Origin: Pedobacter terrae
Lineage (GTDB): Bacteria; Bacteroidota; Bacteroidia; Sphingobacteriales; Sphingobacteriaceae
DNA: 52,809 bases
NCBI RefSeq assembly: GCF_900100705.1
Contig: NZ_FNCH01000031.1
Span: 1-52,809 of the forward strand
Direction of reading: 5' to 3'
Shown here in pieces: positions 1 through 8,971 of this stretch. The notes below the pieces were generated by a model. The model ran no database searches, had not been told where the DNA came from, and saw only the letters and a list, made by a program, of their open reading frames with translations. Position 1 is the first letter of the stretch. Every line of letters begins with the position of its first letter. A program made the translations under genes and the position numbers.

Positions 1-213
1 TGTGCCTTTATATCCGATTTGCTGATAAAGATCGTTCAGGTACAGCTCAAAAAGAAGTGGGCATTCTCAAACTTGAGGTCGATCATCAGGCTGCACATCA
101 TGAGTTACATCAGTCTATATCAGTTTCTCAACAACCCTGAAAAGCTAAATATTGGACGGAGAGATAACAGCGGTCTAAAAAGAGGGGCCTTGGAAATTGA
201 TTTTAAAACATAA
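1..213 (+). CDS. IS4-type transposase, C-terminal end (cut by window edge)
   Basis: The reading frame is open from base 1 and ends at TAA 211-213, so only about 70 residues are visible. The segment reading ISDLLIKIVQVQLKKKWAFS, followed by an Arg/Leu-rich stretch and YQFLNNPEK, matches my memory of the C-terminus of IS4-family transposases common in Bacteroidota. There the protein ends shortly after the last element of the RNase H-like fold. The catalytic DDE residues would lie upstream, outside the window. No terminal inverted repeat can be judged because only one end is present. A complete element would extend leftward. The start at 19 would be an internal codon and is not the true start. 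Confidence 0.7.
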   Translation, partial: CAFISDLLIKIVQVQLKKKWAFSNLRSIIRLHIMSYISLYQFLNNPEKLNIGRRDNSGLKRGALEIDFKT

Positions 214-230
214 CCTAACTCAATTAGCCT

Positions 231-255
231 AAAAACAAAGTATTTCCTTCTTTGT
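231..255 (-). terminator. Probable terminator of the ileS-lspA cluster
   Basis: On the minus strand ACAAAG pairs with CTTTGT across a 9-base loop and is followed directly by a T run. It lies about 50 bases after the lspA stop. The stem is short (6 bp), so termination is likely but not certain. Confidence 0.5.
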
Positions 256-264
256 AAATTTTAA

Positions 265-296
265 CCGGACAACAGTGAAACAAGTTCAGCATGACG
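265..296 (-). repeat. Intergenic repeat, GTCAT-CTGAAC family
   Basis: On the minus strand this reads CGTCATGCTGAACTTG, then TTTCACTGTTGTCCGG. It is the inverted counterpart, with one mismatch in 32 bases, of 52698-52729. The same head (GTCATnCTGAAC) occurs at 9287, 21015, 51606 and 51736, and in inverted orientation at the end of the 39862-39956 element. Confidence 0.75.
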
Positions 297-305
297 TATT
301 GAAAT

Positions 306-908
306 CTAATCTTCTACAATTTCACTGTTTAAGCTTACATCGTCTTTTACATCTTCTTTAAAGTAGTTTTTCTGGAAGATCAGGATAAGTATCACCCCAA
401 CCGAAATTGCGGCGTCTGCAAGGTTAAAAACGGGTCTGAAGAAAACAAATTCCTCTCCTCCCCAAATCGGAAACCAGGTAGGGAAGTGGCCTTCGGCAAT
501 TGGAAAGTAGAACATATCAACTACGCGACCATGAAACCAGCTTTCGTAACCATAAATCTTTCCATAAAATACAGAATCGATAATGTTCCCTAATGCACCA
601 GAAAAAATCAGGGCAACATTTAGAATTAAACCGCGGTGATATTTATGCTTAATAAGATAATGTAGGCCGTAACCGATTCCTGCAACAGCAGCAATACGGA
701 AAAGTGATAAGGCTAATTTGCCAAATTCACCACCAAACTCCATTCCAAAGGCCATTCCGTTATTCTCCGTAAAATGGATAATAAACCACTTACCAATAAT
801 GTGGAACTCCTGCCCAAGGTACATGTTTGTTTTAACCCAGGTTTTAACGAGCTGGTCGGCCAGTAAAACCAAAAAGATAACAATTAAAGGTTTTGTATAG
901 CCTTTCAT
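306..908 (-). CDS. lspA: Lipoprotein signal peptidase (signal peptidase II)
   Basis: LspA is the inner-membrane aspartic protease that cleaves prolipoprotein signal peptides ahead of the lipidated Cys. The 200-residue protein has the four-helix layout of the family. Conserved blocks are LLADQLVK near residue 18, ENNGMAFG near 48-55, GNIID at 107-111, RVVDMF with Asp131, and FNLADAAIS with Asp165. Asp131 and Asp165 correspond to the catalytic pair. It is longer than many bacterial LspA proteins because of an insertion around 133-157 and a charged C-terminal tail. The ATG overlaps the stop of the DksA-like gene by one base (TAATG), which implies translational coupling. Many predicted lipoproteins in this window would be its substrates. 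Confidence 0.95.
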   Translation of the reverse strand: MKGYTKPLIVIFLVLLADQLVKTWVKTNMYLGQEFHIIGKWFIIHFTENNGMAFGMEFGGEFGKLALSLFRIAAVAGIGYGLHYLIKHKYHRGLILNVALIFSGALGNIIDSVFYGKIYGYESWFHGRVVDMFYFPIAEGHFPTWFPIWGGEEFVFFRPVFNLADAAISVGVILILIFQKNYFKEDVKDDVSLNSEIVED

Positions 909-1291
909 TAACTCTGTTTTAATTTAGCTTCCATGCTTAAAGTAGCGTGAGGAACAGCGCGTAAACGCTCTTTTTGAATTAATTTACCCGTTTCGCGGCA
1001 AATACCATAAGTTTTGTTCTCGATACGCACCAATGCGTTCTCCAGGTTATCGATAAATTTTTTCTGACGCGCAGCCAATTGATTGATCTGCTCTTTCTCC
1101 ATCGTTGCTGAACCATCTTCCAGTGTTTTGTAAGCACCTGAAGTATCTTCAGTACCGTTAGCGTTAGGATTACTTAATGATGAGGTAAGCGCATTAAGTT
1201 CCTCTTTTGCCATACGTAATTTATCTTGAATTAATTCTTTAAACTCTTGTAATTCACTGTCTGAGTAGCGTGTTTTGTTGCTGTTTTCCAT
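908..1291 (-). CDS. TraR/DksA-family protein with a degenerate zinc site
   Basis: This 127-residue protein is a member of the DksA/TraR family, which binds the RNA polymerase secondary channel and modulates transcription initiation. It has a helical, charged N-terminal region and the C-terminal signature YGICRETGKLI...RLRAVPHATL. The usual four-Cys zinc finger (CxxC...CxxC) keeps only Cys98; the other positions hold Thr101, Ser119 and Ala122. Zinc binding by the classical site is therefore unlikely, although the fold signature is otherwise intact. It lies 29 bases after ileS and overlaps lspA by one base, so the three genes are probably one operon. A direct role in stringent response is inference only. 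Confidence 0.85.
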   Translation of the reverse strand: MENSNKTRYSDSELQEFKELIQDKLRMAKEELNALTSSLSNPNANGTEDTSGAYKTLEDGSATMEKEQINQLAARQKKFIDNLENALVRIENKTYGICRETGKLIQKERLRAVPHATLSMEAKLKQS

Positions 1292-1320
1292 GGTCTTTTC
1301 TAATTTTCTAATATATGGAT

Positions 1321-4300
1321 TTATATTTTAGTTACTGAAATGCTTAACTCAACATCATCTATCACGATTTTGTTTGCATTATTTACATCATCAGTTAATT
1401 CAAATTCATCGGCCAAGATTTCGGCACAAATGTAATCCTTGTTTTTAGCAACTGCGCTGCTTACCAGGTTATCATTTTGTAACGAAACTTTAATCCTGTC
1501 GGTTACTTCAAAATTTAGTTCTTTTCGCAGATTTTGGATGCGGTTAACCAATTCGCGAGAGATTCCTTCCTGTTTCAGCTCTTCCGAAATGGTCACATCC
1601 AAAGCAACAGTTAAGCTGCCTATGTTGGTTACCTGCCATCCTGGTATGTCTTCTGCAAAAACCTCCACATCATCATTCAGATCAATAGCATGTTGAATGT
1701 TATCGGTGCCGAAAACATTGATGTAACCATCAACTTCCAAACGTTGGATGTCGTCTTGTGTCATGTTCTCTAAAGCTTCTTTTACGATGCTCATATCTTT
1801 GCCCACTTTTTTACCCAACGATTTAAAGTTTGGTTTCAGCTTTTTCTTTACAATGCCATGCGTATCGGTTATAAATTCGATATGTTTCACATTGGTTTCA
1901 GAAAGGATATAATCGGCAACTTTAGAAATCTTTTGTTCAAAATCGCCGTTTAAAGAAGGGATTAAGATTTTTGCCAAAGGCTGGCGTACGTTAATACTTG
2001 ATTTTTTACGCAATGATAAAACCATTGAAGAGATATCCTGGGCATAAACCATTCTCTCGTTCAAAGCGCTATCTATTAAACTTTGATCAGCTTCTTTCCA
2101 CAACGTTAAGTGAACCGATTCTGCAGCAGAGGCATCGGTTACAGTTAAGTTTCTGTACAACCAATCGGCAAAGAAAGGTGCTACAGGACTCATCAGTTGT
2201 GCCAGGGTTTCTAAACAGGTATAAAGTGTTTCGTAAGCAGCGCGTTTATCATCAGTCATTTCGCCTTTCCAGAAACGGCGGCGGCTTAATCTGATGTACC
2301 AGTTACTTAGATGTTCATCAACAAAAGTCTGGATGGCACGGGTTGCTTTAGTTGGCTCATAAGTATTGTAGCTTTCATCAACTTCGCTGATTAAATTCTG
2401 CAACAACGATAAAATCCAACGGTCTAATTCTGTCCTCTCTTCAACTTTGCTTAGGTTGTTTTTGTCGATCTCAAATTTATCGATATTGGCATATAAGGCA
2501 AAAAAAGCGTAGGTATTGTAAAGTGTTCCAAAGAATTTACGACGTACTTCGTCTAAGCCATCCAAACTAAATTTAAGGTTGTCCCATGGAGATGCATTGC
2601 TGATCATGTACCAACGCGTAGCATCTGCGCTATAGGTTTCAATCGTGCTAAAAGGATCAACCGCATTGCCTAAGCGTTTAGACATTTTGTTGCCGTTTTT
2701 ATCCAATACCAGACCGTTCGAAACTACATTTTTAAAAGCTACACCAGGGTTGCCCACTTTTGCATTTACCGCTTTAATTTCATCGCTGGCTTCGCTCAAC
2801 ATTACCGCAATGGCATGTAAGGTAAAGAACCACCCACGGGTCTGGTCTACACCTTCTGCAATAAAATCAGCCGCATAAGCATTTTCAAACTCTTCCTTAT
2901 TCTCAAACGGAAAGTGCCATTGTGCGTAAGGCATGGCACCGCTATCAAACCAAACATCAATTAAGTCGGGTTCTCTATAGTAAAGAACATCATTGTCTTC
3001 TCTGAAAAAGATATAATCAATAAATGGTCTATGTAAATCAAGATTATAAATTATTTCCTTTGAAATTTTGTCACAATAACTCTCGAAAAATGAAAAAGGT
3101 ATATTATATAAAAGAAAATCAGCGGGAAAGAATACTCTTGATTTAAGAGCACTTATAGCAGTATTAATAGGGATTTCTTGCTCTAAAACTTTTAATGGAT
3201 CTTCAATTCTATGTTTATTTATCCTTTCAAAAGATCTTTGCAAATCAATAGTATTATTTATTGCAAGATTTTGTAAATCTTTAGCTTTTTCTCTATTTAA
3301 TATGTACCAACCCTTATTTAAAAAGTCTTCTCTGCTTCCTACACACTTCTCATCAATATAAGTTGGATTTTTCCAGATGGGCAATGGTGTTCCCCAATAA
3401 CGCGAACGCGATAAATTCCAGTCAACCAGATTTTCTAACCAGTTACCAAAACGGCCTATGCCTGTCGATTCCGGCTTCCAGTTAATTCCTTTGTTTAATT
3501 CCACCATTTTATCCTTAACGGCTGTAGTTTTGATAAACCAGCTATCTAATGGATAGTATAAAACAGGCTTATCAGTTCTCCAGCAGTGTGGATAGGTGTG
3601 GACATATTTTTCAACCTTAAAGGCTTTGTTCTCTTCTTTTAATTGGATGGCCAATTCAACATCAACAGATTTTTCTGGTGCTCCGCCATCTTTATAATAT
3701 TCATTCTTTACGTACTTGCCACCATAGTTTCCGCCTAGTGATGCAATGAATTTTCCTTGCAGGTCTACCAGTGGAACGGCGTTGCCTTTTTCATCCAAAA
3801 CAAGCATTGGCGGTACTTCAGGTGTAGCCAATTTAGCCACCCTGGCATCATCAGCACCAAAAGTAGGCGCGGTGTGTACAATACCTGTACCATCTTCAGT
3901 GGTTACAAAGTCTCCGGAAATGATCCTAAAAGCATTTTCAGCATTTTGGTAAGGCAATGCATAAGGCAATAATTGCTCGTATCTTATGCCTACTAAATCT
4001 GCACCCACAAATTCTGCTAAAACAGTATATGGGATTTTTTTATCTTCAGCTTTGTAATTTGCAAAAGCTTCGTCGCTTTCGGCTAAAATGTATTTTCCGG
4101 CAAATTGTTTACCCACTAAAGCCTTCGCTAATACCACCTGGATTGGCTCGAAAGTATATTGATTAAAGGTTTTAACCAGTACATAATCGATCTTAGGACC
4201 TACGGTTAAAGCGGTGTTACTTGGCAAAGTCCAAGGGGTGGTTGTCCAGGCTAAGAAATGAACAGTACCAAATGATTTTAGCGCATCAGGCAAAGTTTCG

Positions 4301-4947
4301 TTGATGGCTTTAAACTGCGCAACAATCGTGGTGTCGCTTACATCTTTGTAAGTGCCTGGTTGGTTCAGCTCATGCGAACTTAAACCGGTACCTGCTGCAG
4401 GCGAATAAGGTTGAACGGTATAGCCTTTATATAAAAATCCTTTATCGTAAAGCTGTTTTAAGATCCACCAAAGGGTTTCAATATATTCATTTTCGTAAGT
4501 GATGTACGGATTTTCAAGATCAACCCAGTAACCCATTTTCTCGGTCAGGTCGTTCCAAACATCCGTATAACGCATTACCTCCGTACGGCAGGCTTCGTTA
4601 TATTCGTCAACGCTGATTTTTTTACCGATATCCTCTTTGGTAATGCCCAGTTTTTTCTCCACGGCAAGTTCAATCGGAAGACCATGAGTATCCCAACCAC
4701 CTTTACGTTTAACCTGGTAACCTTTTAAAGTTTTATAGCGGCAAAAAATATCCTTAATTGCACGCGCCATTACATGGTGAATCCCTGGCATGCCATTGGC
4801 AGACGGTGGACCTTCGTAAAAAGTAAACGGATTAGATTTAGGGCGCGAAGAAATACTTTTTTCAAAGATGTTTTCCTTTTTCCAAAAATCTAATATTTCC
4901 TGCCCTATTTTGGCAAGTTCCAGTTGTTTAAATTCGCTATACATCAA
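1321..4947 (-). CDS. ileS: Isoleucyl-tRNA synthetase with an unusual internal segment
   Basis: IleRS charges tRNA-Ile in the cytoplasm. Class I motifs are clear: the HIGH-type motif appears as PSANGMPGIHHVMAR (residues 48-62) and the KMSKS motif as NKMSKRLGN near residue 752. The editing domain lies between them and the anticodon-binding domain follows. At 1208 residues it looks longer than I would expect for the family in this phylum. The excess falls between WGTPLPIW (about residue 518) and DLIDVWFDSG (about 660). There the protein changes to an Asn/Lys/Ile/Phe-rich sequence and the DNA drops to about 24% G+C, while the reading frame stays open. The flanking motifs are intact, so the enzyme is probably functional. 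The start is the first Met of an MMYSEF N-terminus. Confidence 0.96.
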   Translation of the reverse strand: MMYSEFKQLELAKIGQEILDFWKKENIFEKSISSRPKSNPFTFYEGPPSANGMPGIHHVMARAIKDIFCRYKTLKGYQVKRKGGWDTHGLPIELAVEKKLGITKEDIGKKISVDEYNEACRTEVMRYTDVWNDLTEKMGYWVDLENPYITYENEYIETLWWILKQLYDKGFLYKGYTVQPYSPAAGTGLSSHELNQPGTYKDVSDTTIVAQFKAINETLPDALKSFGTVHFLAWTTTPWTLPSNTALTVGPKIDYVLVKTFNQYTFEPIQVVLAKALVGKQFAGKYILAESDEAFANYKAEDKKIPYTVLAEFVGADLVGIRYEQLLPYALPYQNAENAFRIISGDFVTTEDGTGIVHTAPTFGADDARVAKLATPEVPPMLVLDEKGNAVPLVDLQGKFIASLGGNYGGKYVKNEYYKDGGAPEKSVDVELAIQLKEENKAFKVEKYVHTYPHCWRTDKPVLYYPLDSWFIKTTAVKDKMVELNKGINWKPESTGIGRFGNWLENLVDWNLSRSRYWGTPLPIWKNPTYIDEKCVGSREDFLNKGWYILNREKAKDLQNLAINNTIDLQRSFERINKHRIEDPLKVLEQEIPINTAISALKSRVFFPADFLLYNIPFSFFESYCDKISKEIIYNLDLHRPFIDYIFFREDNDVLYYREPDLIDVWFDSGAMPYAQWHFPFENKEEFENAYAADFIAEGVDQTRGWFFTLHAIAVMLSEASDEIKAVNAKVGNPGVAFKNVVSNGLVLDKNGNKMSKRLGNAVDPFSTIETYSADATRWYMISNASPWDNLKFSLDGLDEVRRKFFGTLYNTYAFFALYANIDKFEIDKNNLSKVEERTELDRWILSLLQNLISEVDESYNTYEPTKATRAIQTFVDEHLSNWYIRLSRRRFWKGEMTDDKRAAYETLYTCLETLAQLMSPVAPFFADWLYRNLTVTDASAAESVHLTLWKEADQSLIDSALNERMVYAQDISSMVLSLRKKSSINVRQPLAKILIPSLNGDFEQKISKVADYILSETNVKHIEFITDTHGIVKKKLKPNFKSLGKKVGKDMSIVKEALENMTQDDIQRLEVDGYINVFGTDNIQHAIDLNDDVEVFAEDIPGWQVTNIGSLTVALDVTISEELKQEGISRELVNRIQNLRKELNFEVTDRIKVSLQNDNLVSSAVAKNKDYICAEILADEFELTDDVNNANKIVIDDVELSISVTKI
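2985..3345 (-). other. AT-rich in-frame segment inside ileS
   Basis: A hand count gives 73 G+C in bases 3001-3300 (24%), against 28 of 60 (47%) in 3421-3480 of the same gene. The encoded stretch (roughly residues 532-656) contains no stop and reads as a plausible folded protein rich in Ile, Phe, Asn and Lys. It ends in a diverged DLHRPFIDYIFF segment that rejoins normal IleRS at DLIDVWFDSG. It sits in the connective region between the editing domain and the KMSKS part of the catalytic core. No mobile-element ends or flanking repeats are visible. Confidence 0.75.
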
Positions 4948-4973
4948 TTAAGTACCTCAAAAAATTAAGGATG

Positions 4974-4981
4974 CAAAGTTA
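4974..4981 (-). promoter_or_regulatory. Possible -7 element for ileS
   Basis: The minus strand reads TAACTTTG, matching the Bacteroidota -7 consensus TAnnTTTG, about 27 bases before the ileS ATG. I see no matching -33 TTTG at the usual spacing, so support is partial. Confidence 0.35.
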
Positions 4982-5027
4982 ACAGAATTGGCTGAATTTT
5001 GGTAGTTTTGGTGTAAATACTTTTAAC

Positions 5028-5216
5028 GTGAAATTATTTAATATTGGGCTAACATTGATGATTGTTGCCATAATTGTTTTGCCAATTATTGCGGTAGTAA
5101 GCCCATCTGACCGGGATTTTGTGCTATATGCTTTTTATTTCTGCGGTCTGCTAGAACTTATAGGACTTATTTTTGTTTTAATCCATATGGTAACACTAAA
5201 AAGAAAGACCCTATGA
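5028..5216 (+). CDS. Small two-helix membrane protein, unknown
   Basis: This is a 62-residue protein with two hydrophobic segments (about residues 5-25 and 34-55) and a basic C-terminal tail (LKRKTL). It is divergent from ileS. The start codon is GTG; there is no in-frame ATG that would keep the first helix. A TAGTTTTG -7-like element at 5003-5010 lies 17 bases upstream. The gene overlaps the next one by four bases (ATGA), a strong sign of a real two-gene operon. I do not recognise the family. Confidence 0.6.
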   Translation: MKLFNIGLTLMIVAIIVLPIIAVVSPSDRDFVLYAFYFCGLLELIGLIFVLIHMVTLKRKTL

Positions 5217-5485
5217 TTAAGCTATTAAAATTGCAGAAGGCCGTTTTTGTGATTGCTGCAGGGCTGCTTTCTTTTATCGCTTATAAAATTCTGGATGCTA
5301 ATGAGGTTAAGGGGAGCATCTATTTTCAAATGCTTGCAGGCGTACTCATCATGATTGGTGCGCTTTGGCTACTCTATCCAATTTTATTTGCCAAAAGAGA
5401 TAAAGATGGCAATGCCGAAATTATTACCGATCCTACTGTTGAGGTTCCGGCTGATGAAGAGGAGAAAAAACCTGCAACAGAATAA
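5213..5485 (+). CDS. Small membrane protein with acidic tail, unknown
   Basis: The 90-residue product has two membrane segments (about residues 10-27 and 36-57), a short loop, and an acidic Glu/Pro-rich C-terminus (EVPADEEEKKPATE). The ATG overlaps the stop of the upstream small membrane gene (ATGA), so the two are co-translated and may form one complex. I do not recognise a family; both proteins look like inner-membrane accessory proteins of Bacteroidota. The C-terminal tail is probably cytoplasmic, but this is inference from charge. Confidence 0.65.
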   Translation: MIKLLKLQKAVFVIAAGLLSFIAYKILDANEVKGSIYFQMLAGVLIMIGALWLLYPILFAKRDKDGNAEIITDPTVEVPADEEEKKPATE

Positions 5486-5701
5486 TCGTCTTAAATGACC
5501 AAAGATCTGTTTGAACTTACGTGTTCTTAAATGCCTTATGTGGTTTAAAAAGGCTTTTTGGAAAGCAAGACCTGCATTTCATTTTAATGTCAGCCCTGCT
5601 GTACGCTATAGCCCTCATGCTTCGGGGCTGCCGCTGCCATCAGGTTTAGATAACCTGCGCCTGAGCATAAATCGTATTCGACCGAAGCAAAGCGTAGTGT
5701 C

Positions 5702-5753
5702 TGCCCGTGCAGGCGGGGAGAGGTTTTTTGGATTAGATTATTAAATCCAAAAA
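5702..5753. repeat. Half REP element followed by AT-rich hairpin
   Basis: Bases 5702-5722 carry the right half of the GC-rich palindrome found intact at 9476, 23753, 30134 and 30304 (CCCG then GCAGGCGGGGAGAG). It runs into a hairpin: TTTTTTGGATT (5724-5734) pairs with AATCCAAAAA (5744-5753). The hairpin lies just after the exporter stop codon at 5758 and could end its transcript. The rest of 5486-5757 shows nothing else I can support. Confidence 0.55.
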
Positions 5754-5757
5754 TCTC

Positions 5758-8109
5758 CTAATGATCAAACTCACCAGCGTTTTTCGCCGATTCCTCGTCA
5801 GAAACTACTTTTCTTACTTTCTTTTTATCTAACCACAAAACCAGTGCAGGCAATAAAGTTAAGTTGAAAATTAAGGCCACCAGTAAGGTTATCGATAGGA
5901 GCAAACCCAATACGACTGTTCCACCGAAGGTAGAAGCAGTGAATATTCCAAAGCCAAAGAATAAGATTAACGCGATATGTGTCATACTTACCCCCGTTTC
6001 GGTGATGGTATCGCTAATTACTTTTGGTATGCTAAAGTTCGTCAGGTTTAATTCCTGCTGGTAACGCGTTAAAAAATAAATGGTCTGATCGGATGCTAAA
6101 CCAAAAGCGATGGTAAAAATTAAAATGGTAGAAGGCTTTAAGGAAATTCCAAAATAACCCATAATGCCAGCGGTAATAATGAGCGGAACAATGTTGGGCA
6201 ACAGCGAAATGAACATAATGCCCAAACTTTTAAACTGCGCCAGTCTTAAAAGAGAAATCAATATAATAGCAAGGCCGATACTTTCTACCAGGTGCCTTAA
6301 CATATAATCCGTTCCTTTAGAAAAGATAATGCTCGAACCTGTAAGTTCAACATCAAATTTGGATGGAGGCAAAATGCTGTCTATACGTGGTTTTAATTCA
6401 GCCATAATGGCGTCTAAACGCTTCGAACCTACATCAGCCATTTGAAAACTAATCCTTGTACTCTGATTTCCCTTACTGATAAAGTTCGTCAACAGACTTG
6501 CATTTCCTTTACCGCCGTTGGCAATGTAGGCCAGTATGAAATTCTTTTCTAAATTGTCTGGCAAACGGAAAAAGGTAGAGTCGTTATTGTAAAATGCCTG
6601 GGTAGCATATTTTAAGCCCATGTTTACCGAAATAGACCGCGAAAACTCCGGGTAAGCCGAAATCATTTTTTCCAATTTCTCCATTCTTTTTAGGTTGGTT
6701 AAATTGAAAACACCATTCTTTTTCTTGGTATCTACGCTTACTTCTAATGGTAAAATGCCCTCAAAATTTTTCTCAAAAAACTTTAAATCGGTTAAAATTT
6801 CAGAATTTTTAGGCAGGTCATCCACCACATAGCCATTAACATTTATTTTCATTACACCAATAAAGGCAATGATGGAGATGATAACTGTACCCACATAGAT
6901 CAATCCACTTTTTTGCTGAACAAGTAAATCTGTTTTCACTAACAACTTATGCAAAAAGGCTTCTTCAACGTGGTTTTGTGCTTTAAGTTTAGGTACCGGC
7001 AGGTAGCTGAAAATAATCGGGATTAAACATAGGCACATTAACCAGGTAACCATTACGTTAATAGAGGCTACGCTCCCAAATTGCATCAGTAGCTCACTTC
7101 CAGTAAAATAAAGCACCCCAAAACCAATGGCTGCGGTAATGTTTGCAATTAGGGTGGTAATGGCAATCCGCTCAATGGTAATGCTTAAAGCTTTTTGTTT
7201 ATCGCCATGCTTTCTCAGTTCATTCTGATATTTGTTCAACAGCAAAATACTGTTAGGAATGCCGATAATTACAATTAGTGGTGGAATTAATCCCGTTAAA
7301 ATAGTCAGTTCGAAGCCGAATAAAACCAATGTGCCTATACTCCAGATTACACCCATTATAACCACTAAAATAGGAAAGAACACGGCGTAGAATTTTTTGA
7401 AGAAAATCAATAAGATTAAAGCCGAAACCAGGATGGATAAACCCAGGAACAATACAAATTCATTGCTGACCAGTTTACTTACCGCGGTACGGATATAAGG
7501 CAAACCGGAAATGTGCACCTGAATTTTGGTAGATGCCTGAAAAGCTTTTGCTTTAGCTTCAATTTCCCTTAAAATGGGATTACGTTCGGCGGTATTTAAG
7601 ATTTTGGTATCGAAAGTAATGGCCATTAAGGTGGCATTCTGACGGTTGTAAATCAGCCCTTCGAAAAACGGGTTGCTATAAATGGTATTCCTGATTGAAT
7701 CCATTTCGGTGTCAGTTTTAATCAAACCGCCAGGAAGCGGTTTTAAAACAAATTTTTGATTTACAGTATCTTTTTCGAGTTGAAAAATGCGTCCTGAAGA
7801 TAAGACCTGTTTAATACCCTTTAATTTCTGAATATCATTAGAAAGCTGAACCCATCGGTTGTATACTTCTTTTTTAAAAATATCGGGCGATTGTATCCCC
7901 ACCACCATTACACTCCCATCTTCACCAAAAGTCTTTTTAAAAGCATTGTATTTTACAAATGCACTATCGGTAACAGGAAGGATTTTACTCCCCGTGTAAG
8001 AGAGCTTTACATTTTTGGCCTGGTAAGCCATAAAAATTGTTCCTAATACAAAAAATACGATGATTGCGATACGGTTCTGAAGAATAAATCTCGATAGCTT
8101 AACCCACAT
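5758..8109 (-). CDS. RND-superfamily (MMPL/HAE3-type) exporter
   Basis: This 783-residue inner-membrane protein has the two-fold RND layout. A first transmembrane helix near residue 12-30 and a large extracytoplasmic loop (about 35-210) precede a block of five or six helices (about 215-370). A further helix near 410, a second loop and a second helix block (about 620-770) follow. The NSILLLNKYQNELRKHGDKQ and SDQTIYFLTRYQQEL segments are the cytoplasmic turns typical of the MMPL/Patched-like branch. Such proteins export lipids or hydrophobic compounds using the proton gradient. No periplasmic adaptor or outer-membrane channel gene is adjacent, which fits the adaptor-independent HAE3/MMPL type rather than AcrB-type efflux. 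Substrate is not predictable. It is divergent from recO. Confidence 0.85.
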   Translation of the reverse strand: MWVKLSRFILQNRIAIIVFFVLGTIFMAYQAKNVKLSYTGSKILPVTDSAFVKYNAFKKTFGEDGSVMVVGIQSPDIFKKEVYNRWVQLSNDIQKLKGIKQVLSSGRIFQLEKDTVNQKFVLKPLPGGLIKTDTEMDSIRNTIYSNPFFEGLIYNRQNATLMAITFDTKILNTAERNPILREIEAKAKAFQASTKIQVHISGLPYIRTAVSKLVSNEFVLFLGLSILVSALILLIFFKKFYAVFFPILVVIMGVIWSIGTLVLFGFELTILTGLIPPLIVIIGIPNSILLLNKYQNELRKHGDKQKALSITIERIAITTLIANITAAIGFGVLYFTGSELLMQFGSVASINVMVTWLMCLCLIPIIFSYLPVPKLKAQNHVEEAFLHKLLVKTDLLVQQKSGLIYVGTVIISIIAFIGVMKINVNGYVVDDLPKNSEILTDLKFFEKNFEGILPLEVSVDTKKKNGVFNLTNLKRMEKLEKMISAYPEFSRSISVNMGLKYATQAFYNNDSTFFRLPDNLEKNFILAYIANGGKGNASLLTNFISKGNQSTRISFQMADVGSKRLDAIMAELKPRIDSILPPSKFDVELTGSSIIFSKGTDYMLRHLVESIGLAIILISLLRLAQFKSLGIMFISLLPNIVPLIITAGIMGYFGISLKPSTILIFTIAFGLASDQTIYFLTRYQQELNLTNFSIPKVISDTITETGVSMTHIALILFFGFGIFTASTFGGTVVLGLLLSITLLVALIFNLTLLPALVLWLDKKKVRKVVSDEESAKNAGEFDH

Positions 8110-8228
8110 GTGCAGCTTAGTTTTAATAATATTAAAGGCAAAACTAATCTTATTTATAAAATGGGATTACTTTTCGCACAATTAAATTTGCACAAATAAC
8201 ATACTTTTGAAAAAATTGTTTTAACCGG

Positions 8229-8954
8229 ATGTTGCACAAAGTCAGGGGCATTGTTTTAAAGACTACAAACTACAGCGAAAGCAGTGTGGTAGTACAGGTG
8301 CTTACCGATAAATTTGGCATGCAGTCTTACCTGATCAATGGTGTTAAAAAACCAAAGGCGAAGATTAAGATGAATATGCTGCAATCGCTCCATTTGTTGG
8401 ATATGGTGGTTTATCATAAGGTAAATACCAATATACAAAGGATATCGGAAGTTCGGCAAACGCCGGTTTTTAAAAGTATCCCTTATGATATGATTAAAAC
8501 CAGTATTGTTATTTTTTTAAATGAAGTACTGTATAAGAGCATCCGTCAGCAGTCGGCTGATGAAAGTTTATTCGATTATATTTTTAATTCGATTGCCTGG
8601 TTTGATGAAGTGGAAGAGATCAATCCAAACTTCCATCTATCGTTTTTATTAAAACTTACCCGTTTTTTAGGTTTTTCTCCCAATGAGAAAAGAAGAAGTG
8701 ATCAAATCTATTTCGATCTGCAGGAGGGAGAATTTACATCCCGGCCACCGATTCATTCCAATTACCTCCAATTGGATGATGCGATTGGCTTTATTTCACT
8801 GTTTAATTCGCCACTCGAAAAAATTTCTGAAATAAAAATGAGTAATGCGCAACGGCGATTTTTGCTGGATAAGATATTGGTTTTCTATACCTTACATACA
8901 GCTTCATTCGGAACAGTGCAATCGCATAAAATCCTTGAAACTTTGTTGAGTTGA
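8229..8954 (+). CDS. recO: DNA repair protein RecO
   Basis: RecO works with RecR to load RecA onto SSB-coated single-stranded DNA and anneals complementary strands. The N-terminus, with VRGIVLKTTNYSESSVVVQV then TDKFG and YLINGVKKPKAK, is the typical RecO OB fold (residues 1-80), followed by the helical domain containing LLKLTRFLGFSP. At 241 residues it has the normal length. The Cys4 zinc finger found in some RecO proteins is absent. The gene stands alone, divergent from the RND exporter and followed within 20 bases by the tRNA promoter. A TACTTTTG element at 8202-8209 is a candidate -7 box. Confidence 0.93.
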   Translation: MLHKVRGIVLKTTNYSESSVVVQVLTDKFGMQSYLINGVKKPKAKIKMNMLQSLHLLDMVVYHKVNTNIQRISEVRQTPVFKSIPYDMIKTSIVIFLNEVLYKSIRQQSADESLFDYIFNSIAWFDEVEEINPNFHLSFLLKLTRFLGFSPNEKRRSDQIYFDLQEGEFTSRPPIHSNYLQLDDAIGFISLFNSPLEKISEIKMSNAQRRFLLDKILVFYTLHTASFGTVQSHKILETLLS

Positions 8955-8971
8955 AAAAAAAGAAAAAAAGA

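Noticed and set aside
5511..5744. A 77-residue frame after the small membrane genes.
   Set aside because: Its end is the translated half REP palindrome (SARAGGERFFG), which recurs in non-coding repeats; it is not a gene.
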